A stretch of DNA of 24,252 nt. Source: Cochliopodium minus (taxonomy: Eukaryota; Discosea; Himatismenida; Cochliopodiidae). The stretch spans positions 1 to 24,252 of the forward strand of contig JAMYWO010000463.1 in assembly GCA_024220525.1 (NCBI GenBank). The letters run 5' to 3'. Position 1 is the stretch's first letter. Each line of letters begins with the position of its first letter. The translations under genes were made by a program, and so were the position numbers. Below, one piece after another: positions 1-12,117 of this stretch. The notes below the pieces were generated by a model. It made no database searches. It saw only the letters and a program-made list of their open reading frames with translations, and was not told where the DNA came from.

Positions 1-4
1 TTTA

Positions 5-35
<31 letters not shown>

Positions 36-126
36 TTTATTTTTATTTTATTTTTATTTTTATTTTTATTTTTATTTATTATTTTTTATATATTTATTTT
101 TATTTTTATTTTTTATATATTTTTTT
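1..126. repeat. TATTTT-type microsatellite at left edge
   Basis: Near-perfect run of TATTT/TATTTT units. It lies inside the intron preceding the transporter exon at 466, and the whole of 1-465 reads as low-complexity T-rich intron. The right edge of the window (24176-24252) ends in the same repeat on the same strand, which matters for the circularity question. Confidence 0.9.
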
Positions 127-465
127 ATTTTATTTTGGGTTATTTTTTATTTTATTTTGATTATTTTTTTAATTTTTTTGATTTTTATTTTGATTATTTT
201 TAATGTTTATTTAATTTTTTTGATTTTTATTTCTTTTTAAAAAATTTATATTTTTTATTTTTATCTTTTAATTAAACCATTTTATTTATTTATTTTTTAT
301 GCTCTTTTATTTTAAATTATTTTTACATTTTTATTTTTTAATCCCACTTTAAAAAACAATTTTATTTATTTTTTATTTTATTTAATCATCAAAATTTTTT
401 TTAAAAAATTTAAATTTTATTTTTTATTTTTTACTTTTTATTTTATTGTTTTTTTTAATATAAAG

Positions 466-1752
466 GTAGAAGACTTTGAAGTCCCATTGAAAGACAAAAA
501 GAGGATGATTTTAGCATTGTTGATAGTAGTGGCAATGATAGCGGTGACATCAACAGGTTACGTCTCCTTGTTGGGAACTTCCCTCGTAGCTGCTTTGTTG
601 ATGTTGGCTTTCGATTGTTTGACAGCAGAACAAGCATGGAAAGCTGTAAGAGGTAATTTGTTGATGATCATTGCTGCTGCATTTGCTCTTGGGTAAAAAA
701 AAACTAAAAAACTAAAAAACTAAAATTTTTTTTCATTAAATTCATTTAATTTTTTTTTTATTATTTTTAATATATTTTTCATTAAATTCATTTAATTTTT
801 TTTTTTATTATTTTTAATATATTTTATTTTATTTTATTTTTGTTTAAATTAATTTTATTTTCTTTTTTAATATTAATTTTAAAAATCATCAACTTTTAAT
901 ATATTATTGATTTTTATTTTTAGAATATTTTTTATTTCAATTATTTTTATTACTTTTATTTTAAAAATTAATCAATTAAATTTCTTGTAAAACATAAATA
1001 CTTGTAATTTTTAATTATTTTATTTAATAATTATGCATTTTTAAAAAGTTTTTTAATATTGAAATTTTTTAATTTTTTTCTTGATTATCTTTATTTTGTT
1101 AACAAAGTTTTATTTTTTTGAATGAAAAAGTATTGCAATGGATGTTACAGGAACAGCCAAAGAAATAGCAAAAACGCTGGTGGACATCTTCAGACCAGTG
1201 GGCGAAATAGGAATCCTCTTAGGCCTCTTCTACGCCACCTCCATCCTCACCTCTGTTATTTCTAACGGAGCCACCGTCTCCGTCATGTATTTTTAATTTC
1301 TTAATTTTTTATTTTTTAATTTTAATTTTTTATTTTTTAATTTTAATTTTTTAATTTTAGTTTAATTTTTTATTAAATTTTTATTTCATTAAAATTTTAA
1401 TTTATTCTTTAAAATTTTTATATTTTATTTATTATTTTTGTTTTTAAAATTAATTTTTTTTGATTTATTTATTTTATTTATTTCAAAATTTTCAATTTTT
1501 TTTAAATTCATTAAAAGGTACCCCATTGCTTACGAGCTAACCAAAACAACTTCTTTAAAAATTAAGCCTGTTTTATACGTTCTAATGTTTGCTGGTTCCG
1601 CTTGTTTTTGTACTCCTTTTGGTTATCAAACTAATTTGATGGTGATGGGTCCTGGTAGATACACTTTCATGGAGTATGTCAAATTTGGTTTGCCCATGCA
1701 GATTTTGTTGGGTGTTCCTGCAGTTTTTCTTTCTTATTATATTTATCAATAA
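466..1752 (+). CDS. SLC13/DASS-family anion transporter, C-terminal exons (5' part not on this side)
   Basis: Membrane permease half of a divalent-anion:sodium symporter (SLC13, the TrkA-C-containing subtype). Exons: 466-692, 1131-1286, 1518-1752 (TAA stop); 205 residues are visible. Splice phases fit: the first intron splits a GGT glycine codon (phase 2), the second splits ATG (phase 2). The first exon starts VEDFEVPLK, then a hydrophobic stretch and a second one ending in FALG. After splicing it reads FALGIAMDVTGTA, then the family motif TSVISNGATVSVM (second helical-hairpin/ion-site region). The last exon carries TPFGYQTNLMVMGPGRY, the conserved C-terminal substrate-site motif of this family, and ends in a final hydrophobic segment. 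No start codon or N-terminal half lies upstream. The missing half is what sits at 21272-24117. Direction of transport and substrate (sulfate, dicarboxylate or other) cannot be told. Identity as an SLC13 permease is secure; whether it is the same gene as the right-edge piece is inference. Confidence 0.9.
734..826. repeat. 46-bp tandem duplication inside a transporter intron
   Basis: Two adjacent copies of a unit beginning CATTAAATTCATTTAAT, followed by a T-run and TTATTTTTAATATAT, start at 734 and 780. They differ by one T in the homopolymer. They lie in the intron 693-1130 and look like a recent duplication. Confidence 0.85.
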
Positions 1753-2653
1753 AATGTTTTTGAAAAATTGTTTTATTTAATTATTCATTTTTTATTTGCT
1801 TGTACCAGTTTCATGTTGGATATTTATTTAAAAAACAAATTTTCAAATCCATTCAAATGATCCTTCAATTTCAATAAATTCAATAGTGTAACTTCGGCAT
1901 ATTAAATGAGCCTCAAATATTTCTTCGCCTTTTATTTTACAAACAAATATTAAGAAATCAAAGCACTTTTTTTTATTTATTTTAATATTTAGATTTAAAA
2001 AAAAGATTTTATATTGTCCAAATCTACATTTCTTCGTATTGAGAAAAAACCAATCAAAAAATAAAATCGAAATTTGAAAAACATTACATTATCTGTCTCT
2101 TTCATATCTTTTGATTTTTCAAAATATGATTTTTTTTTTTTGATTCTTAAGAATAGGAAAATTAATTTATAGTATCAAATTTTAAAATGTTTTATTGATT
2201 CGAATGAGATTTCTCATTATCAATCTCCACCGTTAATTTTTCTTCAAAAAAATTTCAAACCTTCAAAGAACCCAATACTTTAAAAAACAAAGCATATAAA
2301 CATTATTCGAGATTATGAAAGTGGATGATTCTATTTTTAAAAAAATTTTTGTGAATTGAAGATTATTTTTTAAATGGAAATAATAATTTTATATCAAAGA
2401 TTTCTTTCATTCATATTCGAAAAAAATAAAAAAAATAATTCAAACAAAACAACCTGTTAATAATCAAAAATAGATAGTTCATTTTGAATTTATATTTATT
2501 TTGAATTTTTGAAATGATTAAGATTTTATCTGTATTTATTAATTTTTATAAATTTTAATTTTAAATTAAAAATTAAAAAAAAAAAAAAAAATCAATTCAA
2601 AAAAAAATCACTCACGAAAAACAGAAAATATTATTACGAACTAAAAGAAATAA
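1753..2653. other. Intergenic region between transporter 3' end and next gene
   Basis: No supported gene. AATAAA overlaps the transporter stop (1748-1753), but this hexamer is too frequent here to call a polyadenylation signal. The sequence is AT-rich but complex (scattered G and C), unlike the microsatellite-like introns, and ends in an A-rich stretch before the ATG at 2654. It presumably holds the promoter of the downstream gene; no specific element was recognised. Confidence 0.5.
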
Positions 2654-3404
2654 ATGCCAAGAACAATCAAATCAAACAAGAAAAAAAAAGCAGAGAAAAA
2701 ATTGATTGAAGAAGCATCAAAGTTGAGCATCACCAAAACAGGAAAATTAAGAAAGACAACACGGAGAAAAGAAAAGGGAACAAGTGTGCCATTGTTTCTA
2801 ATAAATGGGTAAAAAAATATAGAAGAAAAAAATTTTTAAAATTTACCTTATAAATTGAATTTTAAAAATTATTAATTTTTATATTCATAAATTTTTTAGG
2901 GAGAAATATATATCATGCTACGATATAAGGAATTTTCTTGATGATAGAAAAAATGAAGTGAAAGAGGATCTGAAATATGAATTCAGAAAAAAATATCAGA
3001 CATTCGAAAGAAAACATGCTGAGGATCGTTTGGTATTGGAGCAGCAAGTGATCAACAAAAGGATTTTCAAAGAAGATAAGATCCATATCAACCCCAATAA
3101 AAAAACTGTATTCATCAAATTGGATCAGGTGATGGATGTCAAAGGAACCTTTGCATATCTCAATACATCACACCAGATTCCCATTGATGGAAATAGATTG
3201 ATTGATATGGATAATAAAAAATCATATGGAGCTAAACCCTTGATTGAAATCAAATCTCCAAATTATGAAAATGATAAATCCGTCTTTGATTATAATTCCT
3301 CCTCTGATGAAAAATCATTCACATCCATGTTGGAGATCGAATTGAAAGAATTAAATGAGGATATATATCTTTCATCGTTGTTTCCAAATCTTGAAAATAT
3401 TTAA
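2654..3404 (+). CDS. Lysine-rich hypothetical protein, two exons
   Basis: Family not recognised. Exon 1 is 2654-2808 and exon 2 is 2900-3404. The 91-base intron has a GTAAAA donor and a TTTTTTAG acceptor and splits a GGG codon (phase 2), giving 219 residues. The ATG at 2654 opens exon 1 and the TAA at 3402 ends exon 2. The first ~45 residues are very basic, with KKKK and TTRRKEKG clusters, and look like a nuclear or nucleolar localisation region. The middle (residues ~65-105) is highly charged and probably helical. The C-terminal half is mixed and ends in an acidic stretch (ELKELNEDIY). No signal peptide or membrane segment. It lies on the same strand as the neighbouring genes, about 2 kb upstream of the RasGEF gene. 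Codon use and the clean splice junction support a real gene; function is unknown. Confidence 0.65.
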
Positions 3405-5372
3405 TTTCATTCTAAAAATTATATTATATTATTTTTATTGTAATTCTCTTTTGATGATTTGATCAATTAAAATCATTTTGTTTTTTAAAAAAAATCTTGT
3501 TTTTTCTATCAAATAATTTCTTATTCTTTCTTAAAAAGTACTGTTCCCGAAAGAAAAATAATAATTATTATATTATAATTATTTTTTATTTTTTTAAATC
3601 ACTTTTAATGAGATCCCAAAGAAATATAAAAAAAATGGTTCACTTTCTTTGTTTTCATTTTTATTTTAAATGAAGTTTAGTAAAGATTCTTTGTTTTAAT
3701 TTTATTTTTTGTTTGATGCAAAAAAATTTTTTCTCCGAAAAATAAATTATGATCTGTTCCCTCGCTTGTTACTCAATCAAAAAATGATTCATACTTTCTT
3801 TAATTTTTGAAATATTTTTGAGGGAAATTATTTCTTTTGAAGACTTTTACAAAACTTATTTTTGATAATTTTGTTAGAGGATTTAAATTTAAGTAAAAAC
3901 AAAAATTTAAACTGTTGAGAAGTTTAATTTTTATTGACCAAGTTTGATAAACTTATTTTTGTAAAAATTGAATAACATATTTCTTTTTGTAGAACAGAGA
4001 TAACATTTCTTGTCGAGAATAAACAAAATAATTTTTTTATATTGATTATATTTGATTAAGAAATATTATATATTCAAATTTATTTTTTATTTAAAATAAT
4101 TGGCAGATAATTTAAATTTGGTTGAATATTAATTAATATTCTAAAATTCTTGATGGGAATAGTATCATTGGGGTACAAAGGACAAAAAATAATTAGAATT
4201 TTATAAGTGCAATAAGCAAGCTTCAATAGAAAATATTCTCCAAAAAAATAAAATGGTCAAAAAGGCCTAATATTAATATTATGTGCTCGTGGCTCTTAAT
4301 GAGTGCATAATATTCGAGACAATAAATATTTATGTTTGTTTTTTTTATTTGCCAAGAAAAAAAAAATATATATACCTAGGTTTTGCCAATTCTTCCAATT
4401 TTTATCTATTATATCAAATGTTCTCAATTGTGTTTGAATATTTGTTATTTTCCTTCATTTATAGATTGAATTTTATGACCTCACCATTTTTTTTTTTTTT
4501 TGATTTTTTACTATTTCTCTTTGTTAATTCAACTGAGGTGTAAATATTTATTTTGATTAGTTTTTAAAAAGAATTCTTTGATATATTCAACCGATATAAT
4601 CATTAGATAAAACGTTAATGTTTTATAATTTTTTTTTAAATATATTTAATATTTATTTATATTCTAAATTCCATTCTATTTTGTCAATTAGATATGTCCA
4701 ATTCAATTGAATTGATAAAGCCAAAATTTGATTTTTAAAAATTGAATATTAGAAATTTTCTTGGACTGGTGATCAAGAATAAAGAAGAATCATTTGATTT
4801 TAGAAATCTCAAGAGTAAACAAAAGAATTTTATGAACTACAATTTATTAATCTTTTTACATTTGAAAAAAAGAAGACTATTTAAAAAATATAAAGAAGAC
4901 ATTGATAGGACTATAGAATAATAGTCCCTAAATAAATGGAATAAGATTCTAATTCAGTAACTATGAAGGTTAATAATAGTCTTTTTAGTTAAATATTAAA
5001 GGAAGAAAAAAACTTTTTAAGAAAAATTTTTTGAAGCTTTTTTCAAAAACAAGGGGATAAAAAAATGATATTTTTACCGTTATACACATTATTATTCTTA
5101 TTTGCATTTACTTTATATATAAAGTAAATAATTATCTTTCGCACTTCAATTCAAACAATATTTGATAGTATTATTTATTACCTTGATATATTTTGAGGAT
5201 AGGTTATAAAAAGATAAAATTATGCAAAATAGAACAAAATTTGTTTACAACTGCCAAGTCGAATGTTGATCAAAATTTTATGAGTATTTCCAATCACAAA
5301 ATATTAAAAAAAAATAAGGGAATATTTGTGATTGATTTTTTTTTTTTTCAATATAAAGAGAAAAGAGACATT
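3405..5372. other. Long intergenic region, no gene seen
   Basis: About 2 kb of AT-rich but complex sequence. An 86-codon open frame at 4283-4543 has poly-F composition and no acceptable splice context, so I do not call it. Open sequence in frame with the next gene extends upstream to 5193, and an in-frame ATG lies at 5280; that part contains a T13 run followed by an AG, like the end of an intron, so an unseen 5' exon of the RGS/RasGEF gene is possible. No tRNA-like or repeat structure was noticed. Confidence 0.5.
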
Positions 5373-8300
5373 ATGTTGAATGAATCAATTAACATAAATC
5401 AACATCAAAAGACGATAGAATCGTCACAATTCACCAAATATCTGATAGGATATCATTGCTCAGAATATTTGAATTTCTTTGAGTACATAATGGAGATCAA
5501 TAAGACAACAGGATTGAAGAAAATAGAGATGATAAGGAGTTTATTTGATACTAAAATATTATTCAATGAATTGAGGGATATAAATGTGAATAGCAAACAG
5601 ATACCCATCCATCAATCATTGATGGATAATGTGAGGGAGAGTATTAGGGAGGTGAATCTTCATCAAAGAGTAGAAATGCAGAGAATAAAGAGGAAAAAGA
5701 AGGAGGGGGATTTATCATACAAGGTGCGATTGCTTGAGAACATCCCTAATGAATCCATTAACAAATTGGAAGAAACATTCAGCCTCATGAACAACTATAT
5801 CAACTCAAGATTGATCGAGTTGATCGAGAAATTCAAATATTTCGAATCCATCATCGATAGACACTTTCCCTATCCCAGATTCCATAATGTTCCCACCACC
5901 AAGAGGGGATCCTTCATGGATTATATCACATTTGTGTTGAGCAACGAGGAGGAGAAGATAGATACTTTCATCTCCTCCATGTTGTTCATTTATAAGAGAT
6001 ATTATGATCCCCAGGAATTTTTTGGCATATTGGAATCAATGTAAAACAATATGGAATATTTACAATCAAAAATAGGACCATATCTCCTCTATATACTCAA
6101 ATATATTTTACCCTTCATATATTCACCAAAATAATATTTCATTTTTAGATTAATCCATTCAAAAATACAACTTATATTCAAATTATGATTAAATTAATAT
6201 TACAAAGTTGACTTTGCTATCTCCCATAACGAATATATTGATAATTTAATATTAAATACTCTCAATGGGGAATCCTCCAAAAAATATTTTGAATAAACTT
6301 CTATTGGTTATTCATATTAAAATTTTAAAATTAATATTGAAAGAAATTCCTCCTTTATCCTACCAATTTATAATCCATCATCGTTAATATTTTGCTCCAT
6401 AAAAAAAATAAAAAATATATTAATTATTGATTCAACATCTCCTTTGAATTTAAATAAATTCTTAATAATTATACATAAACAAGGGAATTCATATTAAAGG
6501 AGAATTCATAATAATTTCATTGTTTATTGTTTAAAAGAAAATTGAGATGCCCAAATAAAAAATTCAATATTTTCAAAATCTTTTCAATATTGAAAAATAA
6601 ATTAATTTATAGAGTTCTCGGAGCTAATACATCCGAAATACTAAATTCAAAATTTCCATTTTTTTTTTTTTCCAAGAATTAAATCTATTTGTTCTTTCTT
6701 ATAGGATGGAAGATGAGGAAGTGAGACCAAAGATTTTTAACACTTTGTTGAAATGGGCAAAATGGTTCCCACAAGAATTTAGAGATGATCTTTTGATTTC
6801 TCTAAGAATTTTTTTAGAAAATTATCCTAACGCACCAAAAGAAATCTCTTCATCAATTGCAGTAAAAAAAAATTTTTTTTTATTTTAATTTTCAACTTTT
6901 TTTTTTGTTAGAATACAGAAAAAGCTTTGAGCATCAAAAATAAAATTGATGCTATTTCTATTTCCACAGAGTGTGATTACGTCAAAATAACAGATTTCCA
7001 TCCCAAAGTAATTGCAACTCAATTATCACTTGTTGATTCATACTATTTCGGTACAAAAAAAAAACTATATCTGTTGATTATTTTTAATTTTATATTTTTA
7101 GTTTTTTCAAATATTTTATTTTATTTTATTTAAATTTTTTTTTTTTATTTTTTTTAAATTCATTTTATTTTTCTTAGGAAATTTAAAAATAGAAGAATGT
7201 ATAAATTTTGAAGAAATCAACAAAGAAAGCACGCCTAATCTCGTAGAATTATCAAATAGATTTTTGAGCATGAGAAACTGGTTTTCAAGTTTTATTAACA
7301 CTTCCTCCAAATTGGAGCAAGACATCCAGTTTTTGTTTGACTTATTGGAAAACCTTTTCTCGATACAAAATTTCAATTCTTTAAAAGCTGTGATGGAGGC
7401 CATATTACTTGCTCAAAGTTCTAAGATAATTGTAAATAATTTTTTTTTTAAAAAAAAATATTTTTTGTTTTAATTTATTTTTTGTATAAATTGTTTTTTC
7501 TCTTCGTGAGATTTTTAATTTGAGTTTGTCATATGAAATTTTAATATTTTTATTTTTTAATATTTTTTATTATTTTTATTATTTTTTATTTTATTTTTAT
7601 TTTTTATTATTTTTATTATTTTATTATTTTTATTTTTTATTTTTTATATTTTTTTTATTATTTGTTTTATTTCTTAATTTTTTTTATTTAAAAAAAGACC
7701 ATAAAAGAAGAACAAAACAAAATGATGTTCGCATATTTGCAACTAATGAACCCCGCCATGGGATTTGCCAACTACGAAAAGGCGATTTCTAAAATTATCG
7801 AGTCAAACACTTGTTTCATACCTTGTACTCCCATTTTAATACAACAACTGAAAGATTTAAAGGGTCTTTTTACGAGCCACGACGAGTTCAACGCCAATTT
7901 TGAGTGGATACATAGCTATGGAGATTTCCTTTCAAAAATGTTCAATATACAAAAGAGGCAGTATATTTTCCCTGTCATATCAAATCAACTCATTTATTTT
8001 CTCCTTAAATTGGATCAAGTAAAAAAATTTTTTTTTTTTGTTTTTTTATTTTTGTTAAATATTTTAATTTAATTTCTTGATTTATTTAAATTTGATTAAA
8101 TTTAATTTTTCAGGTGTCCAAAATTAAATTTCTTTTTCATTTATTTTAATAATTTTTATTAAATTAACTTTATTATTTTGATTCACATTTTGTATCTTTA
8201 AAATTCTATTTTTCTGTGATTAATAAAAATTTCTCAAAAAATAAATAAATTAAGATTCAAATCGAAGGAGAAAACACAAACGATAAGATCTCATTTCTTC

Positions 8301-9150
8301 AGCCCAACAACAACACCTTGAAGGAGAAGAAGTGGAGCCAAGAAAACAAAGTCAACATCCGCCGAGGCATCACCAAAAAGAATTCTCTAAAGAAAGCTCT
8401 CAACGTGAGCGAATCCAACTTGACAAAGTATTTGAAGGAAACCCCTTCACCTGAGATGAATTTTTTGAAGGAGAAGAACAAGAGTAACAATGAAATCAAC
8501 TTTTTGAGCAAGGCTTCCAAGAAGTACAATTTGAATGTGGAGGTTTTGAGTGATAATACTCTTAAGAAGCCTACTGATAAAATTGTTGAAGACAAAACTG
8601 TCAGAGTAAAATTGAATCATTTTAAATTAATTATTTTTATTTTTATTTTTTATTTTTATTTTTTATTTCTTATTTTTTATTTTTTAATTTATTTATTTTA
8701 TGTTTTTAAATTTAAATTTTTATTCTTTATTTTTATTTTTATTTTTATTTATTTGTTTTTAAATATTTTATTTTTATTTTTATTTTATTTTTATTTTTTA
8801 TTTTTGTTTTTTAAATATTTTTATTTTATTTTTATTTTTAAATATACCTTTTTTTTTATTTAAACAAAAATTTAAAATTTTTTTATTTTTATTTTTTTAA
8901 AGGATCGAACAAATTCTTTTCTTTCAGAAAGAAGAAGAAGAAATTAAATCGAAAATAGAGTGGAACAACTCTCCAAAAGCTCCAGCAAAGTTCCATGCTC
9001 TCCACATCATCCCCACCGTCAAGCCTTCCAATCAAGTTGGCGGATCTTCAGGCAGTCTCGACCCTGCCATCACTTGGAAGAAATATGTGAGAGGACTTCT
9101 CTTGCTCCATAGAGGATTTGTGGTGGATTCCTTCAACATGCCCCATCTCT
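5373..9150 (+). CDS. RGS-like + RasGEF_N + RasGEF (Cdc25-type) exchange factor
   Basis: Guanine-nucleotide exchange factor for a Ras-family GTPase with an RGS-like module in front. Exons: 5373-6040, 6705-6861, 6912-7050, 7178-7431, 7698-8018, 8255-8605, 8928-~9150; all splice phases are consistent and give about 704 residues. Residues ~16-165 look like an RGS fold: QFTKYLIGYHCSEYLNFFEY, then LRDINVNSKQIPIHQSL, with a basic insertion (RIKRKKKEG) before the last helices. Residues ~180-260 match RasGEF_N (IYKRYYDPQEFFGIL; RPKIFNTLLKWAKWFPQEF). The catalytic RasGEF domain spans ~300-520 (DFHPKVIATQLSLVDSYYFG; LQLMNPAMGFANYEKAI). A basic linker follows, then LDPAITWKKYVRGLLLLHRG. Start at 5373 is the conservative choice (5280 is also in frame). 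The end is uncertain: a weak GTCTAA donor at 9151, or read-through to TGA at 9177-9179. I think the gene continues into the CRAL-TRIO/DH exons. RasGEF is secure; RGS is moderate. Confidence 0.82.
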
Positions 9151-9448
9151 GTCTAATTTTTTATTTCAATAATTTTTGATTTTGATTTTTATTTTATTTC
9201 GATACATTTGTTTATTTCGATTATTTTGTTTCAAAAAGTTTTTATTATTTTTTCATTATTTTTTATTTTTATAACATTTATACTAAAAGCTTTTCAAAAA
9301 TTAATTATTTTTATTACTTTTATTTTTTTGAATAAATTTTTCTTTTCAAAAAATTAGATTGTTTTTAATTTTTGAATATTCTTGAATAGTAATTTTTTCT
9401 CTTTAATTTAAATTTTAAAAAAAACTTTACCATTTTTTTTTTAAACAG

Positions 9449-9604
9449 GAGAAGCAAGCTAACGAGGAGGAAGATTAAATGAAAAAAGAACGAAGTTTTG
9501 TTAAAAATTCACATGAAAGGCTTTGAATGGGTGGAAGTTTAATAATGAGCAGATCTTCAAATCTGAGGCTAGTATTTATTATTTGGACAACTCTGTTTTT
9601 AAAG
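9449..9604 (+). other. Frame-broken exon at the start of the CRAL-TRIO domain
   Basis: The region follows a typical T-rich intron with a TTAAACAG acceptor and ends in a good AAAG|GTAAAT donor, but no single frame crosses it. The first frame gives EKQANEEED then TAA (9476). A second, open from 9483, gives KKNEVLLKIHMK, like the start of a CRAL-TRIO N-terminal helix. A third, open from 9517, gives ALNGWKFNNEQIFKSEASIY and is the only one whose phase fits the next exon. Either small indels are present (assembly error or a decaying allele) or the true gene structure differs. Confidence 0.6.
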
Positions 9605-12068
9605 GTAAATTAATTTTAAAAAAATGATAAAAACGAAATATTGTGTTCTAGAATTAATTTTAAAATAAAAAATTGAATGAAAAAATAGAAATAATATAAA
9701 AATAAACATATTAAATAAAATATTAAAAAATTAACAAAAGAAATTAAAATTTGATATTAAAATAATTAAACATTATATTTATGAGGAATAATCATTCAAA
9801 CACATAAATGAAAACAAACAAAAACATATTAAAATAAAAAATTGAAAATAATTAAAAATATTTTCTTATTTTAAATAATTTTAAATGAATTTTTAAATGA
9901 ATTTAAAATTCTTTTTTTTAAAAAATAGCTTCTGCATATGCCGAGTTTTATTCAAAAAGAAATTACAATCCAATCAGTATAGCGGAAATAAATCACGTAG
10001 TAGCAAGAGGAGTTTTCATGTTACCTGAATCTTGTTACGACAGAAACAGGAAGAGAATCATTTACTGGAGGCCCGCCATTTTCTTCCCCAAACACATGCC
10101 CTATGAATCCCTCATTTTACAATTTATTTATTATTGTGAATTAATATCTAAAGGTAAAAATTTTTTTTTTTTGAGAAATGTTGAATTTAAATTTATTCAA
10201 CAAATAAAATAAATTTTAATAAGAAATAAATTAATAAATAAATTCAACAGATAAAATAAATAAATTAAACAAAATCAAAATAAATAATTTTTTTTAAAGA
10301 AATGTTTGGATAATAAAAATAAACATAATTTGAATAATAATTTCTTTGATTATAATGGATAAAATAAGAAATAAAAAAAAATAAAAAAAAATGAATAAAA
10401 TATTAATTCTAAAAATTTTTTAATTAGAATAAATATAATAATATTAATACTAGATTATAATTTAAAAAATTTTTAAAATAAATTTACCAACATTTTTTTA
10501 ATTAGATATTTCTACGCAATACCACGGATTCACATTAGTGATGGATCTGAGGAACTTCAACACATCAAACTTTAGCAACCAGTTCATCGAGAAGTTCTTC
10601 TACACCATCGACAACGTCATCCCCATCCGCCTCAGCGACATCATCTCCGTGGGGCCCTTCACCGACAGCTGGATCAACACATGGAAGACCATCTTCTCCG
10701 TCGTTTCGCCTCACATCAAGAAGAAGTGGGTCACCGCCAACAAGGACAACATCACTGATTTTATTCCAAAGGAGAATTTGCTTTCTTCTTTGGGTGGATA
10801 TATTGTAAATTAATTTTTTTTTTTTTTTTTTTGATAATTTTTTCTCTTTACACATTTTTTTTAAATTTATTTAAAAGACTTTTATTTCAATTTTTTTTTT
10901 ATTTTTTTCTTTTTTATTAATTTTATTTTTCCTCTCCATATTTTAAACAAATTTTATTTAAGAAGATTCATTTTGTTTCACATTTTGATAAATTTTTTTT
11001 GTTTTTTTTTTTGAGAATTTTTTCTTTATATTTTTTTTAAAAAAATATTTTTAAATTTTAAATTTTGTTTAAAATATATTTTTTTTATTTCAATTTAATT
11101 TTTTTTACTTTATATTTTTATTATTTATTTATTCATTTTTCTTTATTTTCAAACAAGACTTTATTATATATTTTTAATTTTTTTAAATTTATTTATTTAA
11201 ATTTTTTCAAATTCTTTTGAATTTAATTTTTCTTCTTTAAATTTAATTTTTTTAATTTTTGATTTTCATAGGTATTCGATATTAACAAACACATCATAGA
11301 TTTGTACAAAAAAGAAAACATAGAGGTGGACAACTCTGAAATTCAGCTTTTGGTTTTTTCGGCACGTCCGGAGACCACGAGGGACAGGAGGGAGACCATT
11401 AACAAACCCAGGATTGTAGATCTGGAGTCCAATCAATTAAACATCGATTTTTATCAGTTGGAACAGGACGGGCAGAAGGAAGATGAAAATTTGTTGGTTG
11501 GTGATTGTTCCAAATATTTAAAGGGTAAATCTGATATATTATTTTTATTTTATTTTTTATTTTATTTTATTTGTTAATTAAGTTTAATATTTTTATTTTT
11601 TGGTTGAATTACAAATGTTTTTTTATTTTTTTATTTTTTTATTTTTTTTTTTTTCATTTTTGTTGTATTCTATTTTTTGTATTTTTGAATTGTTACAAAT
11701 TAATATTTTATATTTATTTTTATAATTTATTTTCATTTTATTTTTATTGATTTTTTTGATTTTTTTGATTTATTTTTATAATTTTTATTTATTTTTTTTA
11801 TTTTTATTTATTTTTTAGCTTTGGACGAGTTGATAACGACAGAAAAGGACTACTTGACAGACTTGTGCACAATTCAACAACTCTACATCACTCAACTGAC
11901 AAAGATAGCACAGGGGGAGAACCCCTTCATCACACTGGAGGACATCCACAACATGTTCTCCAACATCACCGAGATCATTGCTTTCAGCTCTCAGATTTTA
12001 GCCAAGATGAGGACTGAGGTTAGAAAGCCTCTCATTGAACAACGTTTTGGAAAGATTTTTTTGAACAG
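9517..12068 (+). CDS. CRAL-TRIO (Sec14) + RhoGEF (DH) exons, 3' end lost in gap
   Basis: Probable continuation of the RasGEF gene. Exons: 9517-9604, 9929-10153, 10506-10804, 11272-11524, 11819-12068; phases agree throughout and give 371 residues. The CRAL-TRIO/Sec14 lipid-binding fold runs from the exon at 9517 through 10804: ARGVFMLPESCYDRNRKRII, YWRPAIFFPKHMPYESL, HGFTLVMDLRNFN, then WINTWKTIFSVVSPHIKKKW and the typical closing IPKENLLSSLGGY. The next exon opens VFDINKHIIDLYKKENIEVD and has a polar linker. The last exon begins a Dbl-homology domain: LDELITTEKDYLTDLCTIQQ (conserved region 1) and LEDIHNMFSNITEIIAFSSQ. The DH domain stops at a GTAACT donor and its remainder, plus any PH domain, is missing. 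Known Sec14-DH proteins (the Dbl/Trio/Kalirin class) activate Rho GTPases at membranes; the same role is inferred here. Exon 10506-10804 is unusually C-rich at third positions. Confidence 0.8.
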
Positions 12069-12117
12069 GTAACTTTTTTTATTTATTTTTAGTTTCACTT
12101 TTTTTATTTTTTTTTTT

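Noticed and set aside
133-143. GGGTTA-like sequence near the left end, possible telomere
   Set aside because: A single occurrence with no tandem GGGTTA array; the terminal repeat is TATTTT, which is an intron microsatellite.
4283-4543. Open frame of 86 codons
   Set aside because: Poly-F/Y/L composition from T-rich DNA, no similarity to any family, and no splice or neighbour support.
7520-7697. Long open frame rich in F, L and Y upstream of a RasGEF exon
   Set aside because: It is T-rich intron sequence; the real coding part starts at 7698 in another frame that continues the RasGEF domain.
8606-8863. Apparent extension of the exon after 8605 as a hydrophobic, membrane-like tail
   Set aside because: It is a low-complexity T-rich intron; a GTAAAA donor at 8606 and an in-phase exon at 8928 explain it better.
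10565-10855. Minus-strand open frame opposite the Sec14 exon
   Set aside because: Shadow of the plus-strand CRAL-TRIO coding exon; the plus frame has clear motifs.
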